From Psychromonas sp. Urea-02u-13 (GTDB lineage Bacteria > Pseudomonadota > Gammaproteobacteria > Enterobacterales > Psychromonadaceae), in the NCBI RefSeq assembly GCF_002835995.1, contig NZ_PJBZ01000048.1, positions 1-56,515 of the forward strand: a stretch of 56,515 nucleotides of DNA. Direction: 5' to 3'. Positions 22,104 to 30,924 of this stretch are shown here, piece after piece; position 1 is the first letter of the stretch, and each line of letters opens with the position of its first letter. The notes under the pieces are model-generated. The model had not been told where the DNA came from. It saw only the letters and a program-made list of their open reading frames with translations, and did not search any database. A program made the translations under genes and the position numbers.

Positions 22104-22886
22104 ATGAAAAAAAATTTAAAGATTGCTACCACTTTATCGGTGCTTGTTTTACTCACCAGCTGTAGTTCAAACCGTTATCAATATAGCGATGATCATCAGC
22201 CAGATGATATTCCTCCGCTTACCCATATTGAAGATGTGGTGCCACGTTATGAGCCCTATTCTCGTGGTGGCAATAAAGATTACCGCGTACGTGGTATTGA
22301 TTATAAAGTATTAAAAGATGTCACAACCTTTACAGAGCAAGGTTATGCTTCTTGGTACGGCAATAAATTTCATGGCCACCTGACGTCTAATGGTGAACGC
22401 TACGATATGTTTGCAATGAGCGCAGCTCATAAAAACTTACCACTGCCAAGCTATGTGAAAGTCACTAACCTTGAAAATAATAAACAAGTAATTGTACGTG
22501 TTAATGATAGAGGCCCTTTTCATGAAGGCAGAGTGATTGATCTTTCTTACGCGGCAGCTAATAAGCTCGATATCGTCAAGACAGGTACAGCGAAAGTGAA
22601 GGTAGAATTAATACATTTTACTGAAGCGCAGAGTGAGCATAAAACAGATTTTTTGAATGGTTATTTCTATGTGCAGTATTTAGTTACATCACAAGCGGAT
22701 AAAGCCAAATTACTCGGTAAAAAACTCAGCAAACAACATCAAGTAGAATACGCAACGGTGAAAGATAAAACCAACTACCGATTACGCTTAGGCCCTTTAA
22801 GTAATGAAGCAGAGGCAAAAAAACTGCTTAATAACCTACAGGTTGATTATCCTAACGCCTTTATTGTCCAGCAAAAGAAACGCTGA
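22104..22886 (+). CDS. rlpA: Septal ring lytic transglycosylase-type lipoprotein RlpA
   Basis: An outer-membrane lipoprotein with a signal peptide ending in the lipobox LTSC (lipidated Cys at about residue 20). A double-psi beta-barrel follows (about 80-165: ASWYGNKFHG through VRVNDRGPFHEGRVIDLS), then a C-terminal SPOR domain (about 185-258, starting FYVQYL) that binds denuded glycan at the septum. In some species RlpA cleaves such glycan; the active-site Asp of the NDRGPF loop is kept. Length 260 is shorter than E. coli (362). The dacA gene that often follows rlpA is missing. A terminator overlaps the stop codon. Confidence 0.93.
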   Translation: MKKNLKIATTLSVLVLLTSCSSNRYQYSDDHQPDDIPPLTHIEDVVPRYEPYSRGGNKDYRVRGIDYKVLKDVTTFTEQGYASWYGNKFHGHLTSNGERYDMFAMSAAHKNLPLPSYVKVTNLENNKQVIVRVNDRGPFHEGRVIDLSYAAANKLDIVKTGTAKVKVELIHFTEAQSEHKTDFLNGYFYVQYLVTSQADKAKLLGKKLSKQHQVEYATVKDKTNYRLRLGPLSNEAEAKKLLNNLQVDYPNAFIVQQKKR

Positions 22887-22910
22887 TAGCGAGTAACTCA
22901 CTATCAGCGT
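22880..22910 (+). terminator. Terminator hairpin after rlpA
   Basis: A 10-bp perfect stem (ACGCTGATAG / CTATCAGCGT) continues inward with GAG/CTC pairing and overlaps the rlpA stop codon. A second perfect 10-bp hairpin (TTGAATAATT / AATTATTCAA, 22917-22949) lies between rlpA and the convergent punC, so this gap probably insulates both. Neither has a long T run. Confidence 0.65.
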
Positions 22911-22959
22911 CATTATTTGAATAATTGGTATGTAAACGTAATTATTCAAAGGTCACTAT

Positions 22960-24192
22960 TTAAAGCGTAGCTTCTGTTAAATTTTGTAAGTTACGTTCTT
23001 TTTTAACTAAGCCGTATCCAACAATCACTAACACTGATTGGAACACCATCACAGCCGTCATCGCAACAACACCATAATCACTGAATAACGAAACAACCGC
23101 GCTTGCCACCATGCATAACATCATCTGTAAAAAGTTCATTAAGCCAGATGCTGATGCACTGTTTTCTTTAAAACCCACTAACGCATTATTCGCAACAATC
23201 GGATAAATTGCACCATTAGCAGCAGCCATAAAGCACATTGGAATTAATAGTGGGATAATACTGCTTTGCTCTGTTGTCATTGCAACAGCAAACATCACAA
23301 TAACACTGATGATAAATAGCTTTAATAACCAAGGTAATATCTTTTCACTACCATAACGTGCAAGTAGCGAGCGACACGTATAACCACCAACAATAAAGGC
23401 AACGGTTTGAGGCAAGTAGCTTAGGCCGATATCCGTACCTGAATATCCCATTGCACTCATAGCAAAAGGAGAGCCGGTTAACCAGGCAAAAAAGGCAGCA
23501 GAACAAGCTGCATAAATAACCATATTACCACTGAATTTTGTAGATTTTAGAATGGTCATATAAGTTTTGAAAACAGAAACCGTTTGTTTTTCTTCTGCCA
23601 CTTGTGGCTGACTTTGCTGTGCATTGCTGAAATCAATCAAGCTACTGCGGATCATCCAAACAACACCAATCGCTAATAAACAATAAAATATACTCTGCCA
23701 ACCAAATTGTGTTTCAAGCAGTGCGCCAACGATAGGTGCTAAAGCAGGTGAAAGTGCGACTAAAGGCATCACAGTTGCAAAAATACGTTGTGATGTTTTC
23801 TCATCATATTTTTCGATAACAAAAGATTGCCAAATAATCGTGGCACCAGCAGCACCGATTGATTGTACAAATCGTCCCGCCAATAACAATTCAACACTAT
23901 TTGTCATCGCACAGATAATGGTACCAACACTGAAAATAGCTAAGCTCGACATTAATACCGGTTTTTTACCGAATTTCTGACTTAATGGACCATAAACCAA
24001 TTGACCGATTGCCATACCTAACAGGAAGATACTTAACGACCAGCCAATCATTTGGCTACTTGTCGATAAATCTTGACGCAAAATATCAAATGCAGGGAGA
24101 TACATATCAGTTGCAAGAAAGCCTAACATGCTTAATCCTGATAACCAGATATAGGGTATTTTGCTTTGTACTGCCGTGTTTACTTTATCCAT
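22960..24192 (-). CDS. punC: Purine nucleoside MFS transporter PunC (Bcr/CflA family)
   Basis: A 12-helix drug:H+ antiporter-type major facilitator, 410 residues. Near-identical stretches to E. coli PunC (YdhC) are evident: GLSMLGFLATDMYLPAF at the start, VIYAACSAAFFAWLTGSPF in the middle, GLSYLPQTVAFIVGGY, and ANGAIYPIV. The E. coli protein moves adenosine and related nucleosides. It is divergent from a PunR orthologue, exactly as in E. coli, which strengthens the assignment. Substrate specificity in this organism is inferred. Confidence 0.88.
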   Translation of the reverse strand: MDKVNTAVQSKIPYIWLSGLSMLGFLATDMYLPAFDILRQDLSTSSQMIGWSLSIFLLGMAIGQLVYGPLSQKFGKKPVLMSSLAIFSVGTIICAMTNSVELLLAGRFVQSIGAAGATIIWQSFVIEKYDEKTSQRIFATVMPLVALSPALAPIVGALLETQFGWQSIFYCLLAIGVVWMIRSSLIDFSNAQQSQPQVAEEKQTVSVFKTYMTILKSTKFSGNMVIYAACSAAFFAWLTGSPFAMSAMGYSGTDIGLSYLPQTVAFIVGGYTCRSLLARYGSEKILPWLLKLFIISVIVMFAVAMTTEQSSIIPLLIPMCFMAAANGAIYPIVANNALVGFKENSASASGLMNFLQMMLCMVASAVVSLFSDYGVVAMTAVMVFQSVLVIVGYGLVKKERNLQNLTEATL

Positions 24193-24229
24193 TTTATTCT
24201 CAGTTTATTGAATTTCACACAGTATATTC

Positions 24230-24245
24230 TTGCATTAGTAAGCAA
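24230..24245. promoter_or_regulatory. Candidate PunR operator between punC and punR
   Basis: An interrupted palindrome (TTGC, 8 bases, GCAA) lies in the 98-base divergent gap between punC and punR. LysR-type regulators usually bind such dyads beside the target promoter. No binding data are implied. Confidence 0.3.
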
Positions 24246-24290
24246 TAAAACGGTATATTTTAACCTTTGCCTTCAAAAAAGTTGATGTGT

Positions 24291-25193
24291 ATGTTTTCCA
24301 ACCATGATTTAGTTGTTATTGATGCCGTTGCCCGCCGTGGAAGTTTCACTGCGGCCGCTGATGAATTGCACAAAGTACCCAGTGCAATAAGCTATACGGT
24401 TAAAGTGATTGAAGACAAATTAGGTGTTTTTCTGTTTAAACGTTTACACCGTAAAGTACAGCTCACCCCCGCGGGAGAATATTTTGTCACCCAAGCAAGG
24501 TCACTGCTTAAGCAGATGGGAGAAATCAAACAGCAAACACAACGTGTTGCAAATGGTTGGCAAAGTAGTGTTTCCATTGCACTTGATAATGTTGTGCATG
24601 AATCCTCTGTAAACCAATTAGTCGCTGATTTTTATCAAGCTTTTCCCGACATTGAATTATTACTGACCATGGAAGTGTTTAATGGTGTTTGGGATGCGCT
24701 TGCAGATGGCCGAGCAGACATTGCCATTGGTGCAACTTCTGCAGTACCTATTACAGGTGGGGTTGCCTACCGCTCAATGGGAGAGTTATGTTGGGATTTT
24801 GTTGTCAGTAAAGACCACCCTCTTGCACAACAAATTGAGCCTATAACAGATCAACAATTGATTGATTTTCCGTGTATATGTTTGGAAGATAGTGCGAGGA
24901 AATTGCCCAAACGTGCAACCTGGTTGGTCGATAATCAGCGCCGTTTAGTGGTACCAAATTGGCACAGTGCTGAGCAGTGTTTTATTGCCGGGTTAGGCAT
25001 AGGTGTTATGCCTGCACATCGTGCGATACCATTAATTGAACAAGGTTTGCTCATTAAAAAAGAGTTATTAAATAAAGCGGCTAATAGCCCTTGTTGTCTA
25101 GCATGGAAAGATGAGCAACTCCCCCCCGCAGTAAAATGGTTATTAAACTACTTAGGGGATAGCGAGAAACTACACCAGCAATGGCTGGCATAA
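24291..25193 (+). CDS. punR: LysR-type activator PunR
   Basis: A transcription factor with an N-terminal winged helix (about residues 4-62: VVIDAVARRGSFTAAADEL, then VPSAISYTVKVIEDKLG) and a C-terminal effector-binding domain. It aligns over its whole length with E. coli PunR (YdhB), including EVFNGVWDALADGRADIAIGAT and WLLNYLGDSEKL. PunR activates punC in response to adenosine. I chose the ATG at 24291 (MFSNHDLVVIDAV), which matches the E. coli N-terminus. An ATG two codons earlier and a TTG at 24267 are also in frame. No clear Shine-Dalgarno decides between them. Confidence 0.9.
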   Translation: MFSNHDLVVIDAVARRGSFTAAADELHKVPSAISYTVKVIEDKLGVFLFKRLHRKVQLTPAGEYFVTQARSLLKQMGEIKQQTQRVANGWQSSVSIALDNVVHESSVNQLVADFYQAFPDIELLLTMEVFNGVWDALADGRADIAIGATSAVPITGGVAYRSMGELCWDFVVSKDHPLAQQIEPITDQQLIDFPCICLEDSARKLPKRATWLVDNQRRLVVPNWHSAEQCFIAGLGIGVMPAHRAIPLIEQGLLIKKELLNKAANSPCCLAWKDEQLPPAVKWLLNYLGDSEKLHQQWLA

Positions 25194-25211
25194 AAAGAAG
25201 TGATAAGCGGG

Positions 25212-25242
25212 AAGGCTAGCATGCAGGAAAGCTGCTAGCCTT
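25212..25242. terminator. Bidirectional terminator between punR and tldE
   Basis: A perfect 9-bp stem (AAGGCTAGC / GCTAGCCTT) with a 13-base loop is followed on the plus strand by TTAAAAAACT. It lies between two convergent genes, 19 bases after punR and just before the tldE stop, and can serve both. Confidence 0.75.
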
Positions 25243-25248
25243 AAAAAA

Positions 25249-26574
25249 CTATGCCCCGGCTATTTTCATTTTATTAATTAAAATAGAACCGGTTTTTAGA
25301 CTACTGCGTGCGTCAACATCTGATCCTATCGCTTCTATGCCCATAAACATCTCTTTTAAATTACCCGCAATGGTCACTTCATGTACTGGGTAAGCGATCA
25401 CACCATTTTCAATCCAAAAACCCGATGCGCCACGTGAGTAATCACCGGTTACCATGTTCACACCTTGACCCATTAGCTCAGTGACAAAGAAACCCGTGCC
25501 CATCTCTTTAAATAATCCGGCTAAGTCTAGACCGCTATCATTAACAAACCAGTTATGAATGCCACCGGTATGCCCTGTACTTTGCATTTTTAATTGACGC
25601 GCAGCATAGCCCGTTAACAGGTAAGTTTGTAATACACCTTGTTCAATAATATTACGATCAATCGTTTTACCGCCTTCTTGATCGAAAGGTGAACTAGCAA
25701 TACCTTTAATGATATGTGGTTTCTCTGAAATCTTCATCCAACTCGGGAATATCTGTGTATCTAAACTATCGAGTAAGAAAGTAGATTTTTTATAGATACT
25801 AGTACCACTAATCGCCCCAACTAAATGGCCGAATAACCCCGTTGCCACTTCCGGAGCAAATAACACCGGCGCCTCTTGAGTTTTAATTTTAGTGGCACCT
25901 AAACGCGAAAGAGTGCGTTTAACCGTTTCATCCGCCACCCATTTTGCACTTAACAGATCATTCATGTCACGTGCACTTGTGTAGCTATAATCACGTTGCA
26001 TATCGTCGTCTTGCTGGGCAATCAACACACAGCTTAAACTATGACGACTACTTGCATAACTATGCAAGAACCCATTGCTATTACCGTATACACGCAGCGT
26101 TGAGTGACTATTCACCGCGGCGCCATCTGAGTTCACAATGCGTTTGTCACTACTTAACGCGATATCTTCACATTCTTTAGCAAGTGCTAACAATTGCTCT
26201 GTATTCAAACTGCTTGGATGATAAAGATCCAAGTCTTGTGGCGCAGTTTCTAATAATTCTTTATCTAATAAACCTGCGTATTTATCTTTACTGGTATAAC
26301 GCGCAATATCAACGGCAGCTTTTACCGTAGAGGCAATCGCTTCGGGGCTTAAATCTGAAGTAGAGGCACTGCCTTTACATTGATCAACATAAACACTGAT
26401 ACCCATTGCGCCATCTAGGTTAAATTCAACATTTTCAACTTCACCTAAACGTGTATTAACTGAGCTACCAGAGCTTTTTCCGAGCGCGACTTCCGCTTGG
26501 TCTACGCCTAATTTTTTAGCAATAATGAGTGCTTCGTTAACCGCATCTTCTAGTTGTTGTTTTTGTTCGATCAT
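25249..26574 (-). CDS. pmbA: Metalloprotease complex subunit TldE (PmbA)
   Basis: TldE is the non-catalytic subunit of the TldD/TldE heterodimeric protease. In E. coli this complex matures microcin B17 and degrades the CcdA antitoxin. Length 441 from the ATG at 26574 (450 in E. coli). An in-frame TTG two codons upstream is possible. The sequence shows the modulator-of-gyrase fold, with SSGSSVNTRLGEVENVEF at the start and GDYSRGASGFWIENG near the end. It lacks the HExxxH zinc site, as expected for TldE. Its partner tldD lies only 2.8 kb away on the same strand. Confidence 0.95.
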   Translation of the reverse strand: MIEQKQQLEDAVNEALIIAKKLGVDQAEVALGKSSGSSVNTRLGEVENVEFNLDGAMGISVYVDQCKGSASTSDLSPEAIASTVKAAVDIARYTSKDKYAGLLDKELLETAPQDLDLYHPSSLNTEQLLALAKECEDIALSSDKRIVNSDGAAVNSHSTLRVYGNSNGFLHSYASSRHSLSCVLIAQQDDDMQRDYSYTSARDMNDLLSAKWVADETVKRTLSRLGATKIKTQEAPVLFAPEVATGLFGHLVGAISGTSIYKKSTFLLDSLDTQIFPSWMKISEKPHIIKGIASSPFDQEGGKTIDRNIIEQGVLQTYLLTGYAARQLKMQSTGHTGGIHNWFVNDSGLDLAGLFKEMGTGFFVTELMGQGVNMVTGDYSRGASGFWIENGVIAYPVHEVTIAGNLKEMFMGIEAIGSDVDARSSLKTGSILINKMKIAGA

Positions 26575-26633
26575 AATCAAATACCAGTAACATAAATTAA
26601 ATTTAGAAACACAGAGAATAACACGTATACTGA

Positions 26634-26962
26634 TTACTCGTTATCATTCAAAGTGCAAAATTCAGCAAGCCGTGAGATAAACAGATTCTAGGCAGGAAGT
26701 TGAAGGTCTAACTGGTTCAATCAAGACTTTCTAACTATTTATTAAATGCTCGCATTTGATAAAAGTCGGTAGAGAATTGACGAAGTCAATTGCTCGAAAG
26801 ACACGAAAATGTTTATCTCACAGCTTGCCCTGCGGGTCGTCAGCCCGACAACTAATTCGGCGTTACAGTATTTGACAAGGGCGAACCATTGTCATCATAC
26901 TGTGCCTTGCCTTAGCTGCCGGGCTGACGACTGAATAAAGCACCTTGAATGATAACGAGTAA
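26634..26962. repeat. 330-bp nested inverted-repeat element (MITE-like) between tldE and darP
   Basis: Terminal inverted repeats of 23 bases (26634-26656 and 26940-26962, one mismatch) bracket the element. Inside are three further arms: 26665-26683 with 26810-26828 (18 of 19), 26836-26850 with 26917-26931 (14 of 15), and ACAGTAT...TTGACAA with its complement at 26864-26903. A small hairpin (AATTGAC / GTCAATT) lies near 26780. No open frame of note is present. The architecture suggests a non-autonomous mobile element or a structured RNA. It lies in the divergent gap where the tldE and darP promoters must be. Confidence 0.75.
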
Positions 26963-26999
26963 GTACTAATTCCCCTTAATCTGTAACGAAAAATACATT

Positions 27000-27515
27000 A
27001 TGAATAAAAAAGTAGAAATAATCGAAGAAGACGAGATCAGTAAATCACAAATCAAACGTGAAGCTGAAGCCTTAAAGTTAATTGGCCGTGACTTAGTTGC
27101 ACTAAGTAAAAAGCAATTACCACAAATTCCAGGCAGTGAGTTATTGTTTCATGCAATCTCTGTTGCGCACAAAATTGAAGGTAAGCACGAAGCATTACGT
27201 CGCCAAATTCAATACATCGGTAAAGTATTACGTAGTGAAGATTGTGTCGCTATCCGTACTGCTATTGATAAACTCAATAACAAACACCAACAATTAACAC
27301 ATGCAACAATACGTCTAGAAAAACTACGTGATGAACTTGTAGAGCAAGGCGATAGTAAAATTAATGAGTTGCTTGAGCAGTTCCCAACTTTAGAGCGTCA
27401 AAAACTACGTCAGTTAGTACGCCAAGTAAATAAAGAAAAGAAAACAGAAAAACCAGAGAAAATAGCAAAAGCGGCAAAAGACTTATTCATCTATCTTAAG
27501 CCAACTTGTTTATGA
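27000..27515 (+). CDS. darP: Ribosome-associated protein DarP (YjgA)
   Basis: DarP associates with pre-50S particles and helps late assembly of the large subunit. The 171-residue protein is highly charged and largely helical, with the family core SKSQIKREAEALKLIGRDLV at residues 14-33, IAVAHKIEGK-type sequence near 55, and the KEGKRRQLQFIGK-like HEALRRQIQYIGK near 63. Length fits (183 in E. coli). Its placement divergent from tldE is the same as in E. coli (yjgA beside pmbA). Confidence 0.95.
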   Translation: MNKKVEIIEEDEISKSQIKREAEALKLIGRDLVALSKKQLPQIPGSELLFHAISVAHKIEGKHEALRRQIQYIGKVLRSEDCVAIRTAIDKLNNKHQQLTHATIRLEKLRDELVEQGDSKINELLEQFPTLERQKLRQLVRQVNKEKKTEKPEKIAKAAKDLFIYLKPTCL

Positions 27516-27611
27516 TCTAGTTCATACTTCTAGATTTGTGATTTGATATAAAAACTATAAAAACATAAATAACCTATAATTTGCAGAACAATTCAAATAA
27601 ATAGGTTATTT

Positions 27612-28856
27612 ATGCTTAAAAAATCCATTTCGCTTATCTTGGTCCCTGTACTCTTTCTATTAATTGGGCATCTGTTAAATAACTTCTTATTTAGCAATGC
27701 CTTTTTAGTTACCTTCATTATCGATATTATTGCCATTAAAATCGGCTTTATACTCTTTTATCAACAATTCTCCCCTGCCTTATCCAGTTTTACTGAGTTC
27801 AGCAAACAACACCAAGCATCATCAAATCTGGTTAACTTAGATTTCAGATTCAATAATGCCAAGTCGACTGTGTTTAAAGAGTTTATAACACAACTCAATC
27901 ATCAGAATGAGCAAACTGAAAGCCGATTAAAAGAAATATGTAGTTCAAGCTCACGCCTCATTCCTATGTCTCAGGATTTAAAAGATACTTATAGTTCAAT
28001 GATTCAAAAAGCGATGATGCAGGAAACACATGGCCATCAACTGAGTAATGCAATGAACGAAATGACCACGGCCACGGATGAACTTGATAGTGAAGTGGAA
28101 GTGATTTTCTCAGAAGTAAAGGAAACGGCGAATAACGTTAATATCGCCAAAAAAGGAACTGAAAGTGCGTCAGAAAGCCTAACGCATTTGACTGACCATA
28201 TAGAAGAAGCCTCAAAACATATCGATCAGTTAAAAACAGATAGCGACCAGATCAACGCCATCACTGATGTTATTAGCGCCATTGCAGACCAAACAAACCT
28301 ACTCGCCTTAAATGCAGCCATTGAAGCGGCACGCGCAGGCGAACATGGTCGTGGGTTTGCTGTTGTCGCGGATGAAGTACGTACGCTTGCTGAACGTACA
28401 ACAAAATCAACAAAAGAAGTGCGTGATATTATTACTCAGATTCAACATAGCACCGGTCAAGCTTATCAAGTTATGCAGGTAGGGCGAGAGTCCGCACAGA
28501 GCACCTTAGAGCTTTCTCATCAAGCTAATGCACAACTCGATAAAATCACTCAATCAATCAATGCCATTGATGAAAAATCGTCACAGGCACATGATGCAAT
28601 CAGCTTACAACAGTCGATATCAACCAATGCGAAGAATTCCGTTGATGCGATGGTTGAGCTTAATAGTGGCGCACTAGAAAATTCACAAATACAATCGGTC
28701 AGTTCTGAAGATATGGCAAAACTCGCAGAGGTATTAAAAGAAAAATTAGAGTTGTTTGCGCTTAAAAATACAAATTGGGAGGCGAAAACACGCACAGAGC
28801 AACGTGCAAGTGATCAACCAATAGCGCTAGAAGAAGATAATATAGAGCTGTTTTAA
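27612..28856 (+). CDS. Methyl-accepting chemotaxis protein lacking a sensor domain
   Basis: A 414-residue chemoreceptor with two closely spaced hydrophobic helices at the N-terminus (about residues 5-22 and 29-50). Only a few residues lie between them, so there is no periplasmic ligand domain. No PAS domain or clear HAMP is apparent in the next 50 residues. The cytoplasmic coiled coil and the conserved hairpin tip are intact (about 215-280: [41 protein letters not shown]). It should therefore contact CheA/CheW, but its input is unknown. No chemotaxis genes adjoin it. It is probably monocistronic: a hairpin follows the stop and darP ends 96 bases upstream. Confidence 0.9.
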   Translation: MLKKSISLILVPVLFLLIGHLLNNFLFSNAFLVTFIIDIIAIKIGFILFYQQFSPALSSFTEFSKQHQASSNLVNLDFRFNNAKSTVFKEFITQLNHQNEQTESRLKEICSSSSRLIPMSQDLKDTYSSMIQKAMMQETHGHQLSNAMNEMTTATDELDSEVEVIFSEVKETANNVNIAKKGTESASESLTHLTDHIEEASKHIDQLKTDSDQINAITDVISAIADQTNLLALNAAIEAARAGEHGRGFAVVADEVRTLAERTTKSTKEVRDIITQIQHSTGQAYQVMQVGRESAQSTLELSHQANAQLDKITQSINAIDEKSSQAHDAISLQQSISTNAKNSVDAMVELNSGALENSQIQSVSSEDMAKLAEVLKEKLELFALKNTNWEAKTRTEQRASDQPIALEEDNIELF

Positions 28857-28857
28857 C

Positions 28858-28875
28858 AGCGCATAACGTTGCGCT
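28858..28875 (+). terminator. Hairpin after the chemoreceptor gene
   Basis: A perfect 6-bp stem AGCGCA / TGCGCT with a 6-base loop begins one base after the stop codon and is followed by TAATTAAAT. It is short, so it is only a weak terminator candidate. Confidence 0.4.
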
Positions 28876-29028
28876 TAATTAAATGGCCTAACATTACGTA
28901 GGTAAAATTGATGAGAACAAAACGTTTGATTGAGCAATAGCTGGCTATTGAAATTGAAAACAATAGTGTTGTCATCGATTTTAACCAGCAAGGTAGACCA
29001 GAGAGTTAAGCGGATTGCTATAACATTT

Positions 29029-29088
29029 ACAAACGCTAAAAACCAAAAAGGGACAATTAAATGTCCCTTTTTGGTTTTTAGCGTTTGT
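29029..29088. repeat. Perfect 27-bp inverted repeat hairpin
   Basis: Bases 29029-29055 are the exact complement of 29062-29088, with a six-base loop (ATTAAA). The stem is far longer than a usual terminator and has no T run directly after it, although stretches of A and T lie inside the arms. It stands between the chemoreceptor and the minus-strand 56-residue gene, so it may act as a bidirectional terminator. It could also be the footprint of a small palindromic repeat element. Confidence 0.8.
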
Positions 29089-29111
29089 CTTTTAGGTACT
29101 AATAAAGCCGG

Positions 29112-29282
29112 TTAAAATCGCGGAGAATCCTCTGTCATGCCATTCTCTTTTGCATCTTTAATACATTCAGCTTCGGTCTCATAACTTGTCTTAGAGGCAC
29201 CTAACATCTGCCCATTTCCAGCTGTTTTATACCAGCACCATTTATTTCGAGAGTCTGTATATATTTTCCACTTATCTGACAT
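29112..29282 (-). CDS. Small DUF1508/YegP-type protein
   Basis: A 56-residue reading frame with a good ribosome-binding site (AGGGGTGGAAT before ATG). The sequence pattern is that of the DUF1508 (YegP-like) repeat: WKIYTDSRNKWCWYKTAGNGQ, then GASKTSYETEAECIKDAKENG. This is a beta-beta-beta-alpha module of unknown biochemical role, present as one unit rather than the two found in E. coli YegP. Conserved Trp, the GNG turn and the SYETEAEC segment argue for a real protein despite its size. It is isolated between a hairpin and tldD. Confidence 0.8.
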   Translation of the reverse strand: MSDKWKIYTDSRNKWCWYKTAGNGQMLGASKTSYETEAECIKDAKENGMTEDSPRF

Positions 29283-29418
29283 ATTCCACCCCTATTACAA
29301 CTTATAAAAAAATAACAATAAAATAAGCATAGTATAAAAAGTGAAATTCAGTCAACAGAGTTCGCATTAATGCGCGCTATCTCTAACATTTTAAAAGTAC
29401 CTATTTCTGATCTTAAAA

Positions 29419-30864
29419 CTAGTTTGTACCACCCACAGTTAACTGATCAATTTTAACAGAAGGCTGACCGACACCCACTGGAATACTTTGTCCTTCTTTA
29501 CCACACACACCAACACCCGGATCAAGCTTCATGTTGTTAGCAACCATTGAGATTTGTTGCATTGCATCAAAACCATTACCTATTAAGGTTGCCCCTTTTA
29601 TAGGTGCAGTGACTTTACCGTCTTCAATGAGGTAAGCCTCAGAAGCTGAGAAAACAAATTTACCAGAAGTAATATCCACTTGACCGCCACCAAAGTTTGG
29701 CGCGTAAATACCTTTCTTAACACTGCTTATTAGCTCTTCATGTTCATGTTCACCGTTAAGCATAAAGGTGTTTGTCATACGTGGTAAAGGCAAGTGTGCA
29801 TAAGACTCACGACGACCGTTACCCGTTGGAGCAACACCCATCAAACGCGCATTAAGTTTATCTTGCATGTAACCTTTTAAAATACCATTTTCTATCAGCA
29901 CATTACGCTGACCAATAGTCCCTTCATCATCGATATTAATTGAACCGCGGCGGTCTTTAATCGTGCCATCATCAATAATAGTGCAATGCTTTGAAGCCAC
30001 TTGCTCGCCTATTTTACCGCTATACGCTGAAGAGCCTTTACGATTAAAGTCACCTTCTAAACCGTGCCCAACCGCTTCATGTAATAAAACACCAGGCCAA
30101 CCTGCCCCAATAATAACCGGCATTGATCCCGCTGGGGCATCAATCGCGTCGATGTTAATTAATGCTTGGCGAACCGCTGCACGTGCATAAGAGAACGCCT
30201 TCGTTTCACCTTCAACTGTATCGGTAAAATAGTCGAGGTCAAAACGACCACCGCCCCCTGCGCTACCGTGTTCACGTTTACCATTTTTCTCTATTAATAC
30301 AGAACAGCTAAAACGCACTAACGGACGAATATCGGTCGCTAATGTGCCATCACTAGCGGCCACTAAAATCTCTTCATAAACGGCATTAAGCGAAACAGTG
30401 ACTTCACAAACAGCAGGATCAAGTGCACGCGTAAAAACATCAACTTCTTTGAGTAAGGCAATTTTTTTAGCCTGTGGCAAACTGCTTAATGGATCAGAAT
30501 CGCCATAAACCAACTTTTTATCCGTTGGTAATATCAATTTAATTTGACGCTCTTGACCGCTTTTGACAATACTACGTGCAGCACTAGCTGCATCAGTGAT
30601 TGATTTTTTTGAAATCTGGTCTGCATAAGCAAAACCTGTTTTCTCACCAGAGACAGCACGTATGCCGACACCCTTGTCGATATTGTAGCTACCGTCTTTA
30701 ACGATACCATCTTCTAATACCCAAGACTCATGGCGACTTGATTGGAAGTAAAAATCTGCATAATCTATTTGTGGTGTACTAATACGCCCAAGTTGTGATT
30801 GTAAATCAGAAAGGGATAACTGTGCAGGTGCTAAAAAGCGTTCACAAACCTGTTCAAAAGACAT
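29419..30864 (-). CDS. tldD: Metalloprotease TldD, catalytic subunit
   Basis: TldD carries the zinc site of the TldD/TldE protease, which hydrolyses unfolded peptides threaded into the dimer. The HExxxH motif is visible in [13 protein letters not shown] (about residues 260-272). Glycine-rich sequences such as [15 protein letters not shown] and [19 protein letters not shown]-like stretches match the family. Length 481 equals E. coli TldD. It belongs to the conserved order mreBCD-maf-rng-yhdP-(nitrilase)-tldD. Its partner tldE is at 25249-26574. Confidence 0.96.
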   Translation of the reverse strand: MSFEQVCERFLAPAQLSLSDLQSQLGRISTPQIDYADFYFQSSRHESWVLEDGIVKDGSYNIDKGVGIRAVSGEKTGFAYADQISKKSITDAASAARSIVKSGQERQIKLILPTDKKLVYGDSDPLSSLPQAKKIALLKEVDVFTRALDPAVCEVTVSLNAVYEEILVAASDGTLATDIRPLVRFSCSVLIEKNGKREHGSAGGGGRFDLDYFTDTVEGETKAFSYARAAVRQALINIDAIDAPAGSMPVIIGAGWPGVLLHEAVGHGLEGDFNRKGSSAYSGKIGEQVASKHCTIIDDGTIKDRRGSINIDDEGTIGQRNVLIENGILKGYMQDKLNARLMGVAPTGNGRRESYAHLPLPRMTNTFMLNGEHEHEELISSVKKGIYAPNFGGGQVDITSGKFVFSASEAYLIEDGKVTAPIKGATLIGNGFDAMQQISMVANNMKLDPGVGVCGKEGQSIPVGVGQPSVKIDQLTVGGTN

Positions 30865-30924
30865 ACTTTTTCCTTATTTTAAAACATAATACCCAAACTA
30901 GCTTAAGATGCTGGTTCCTACATC

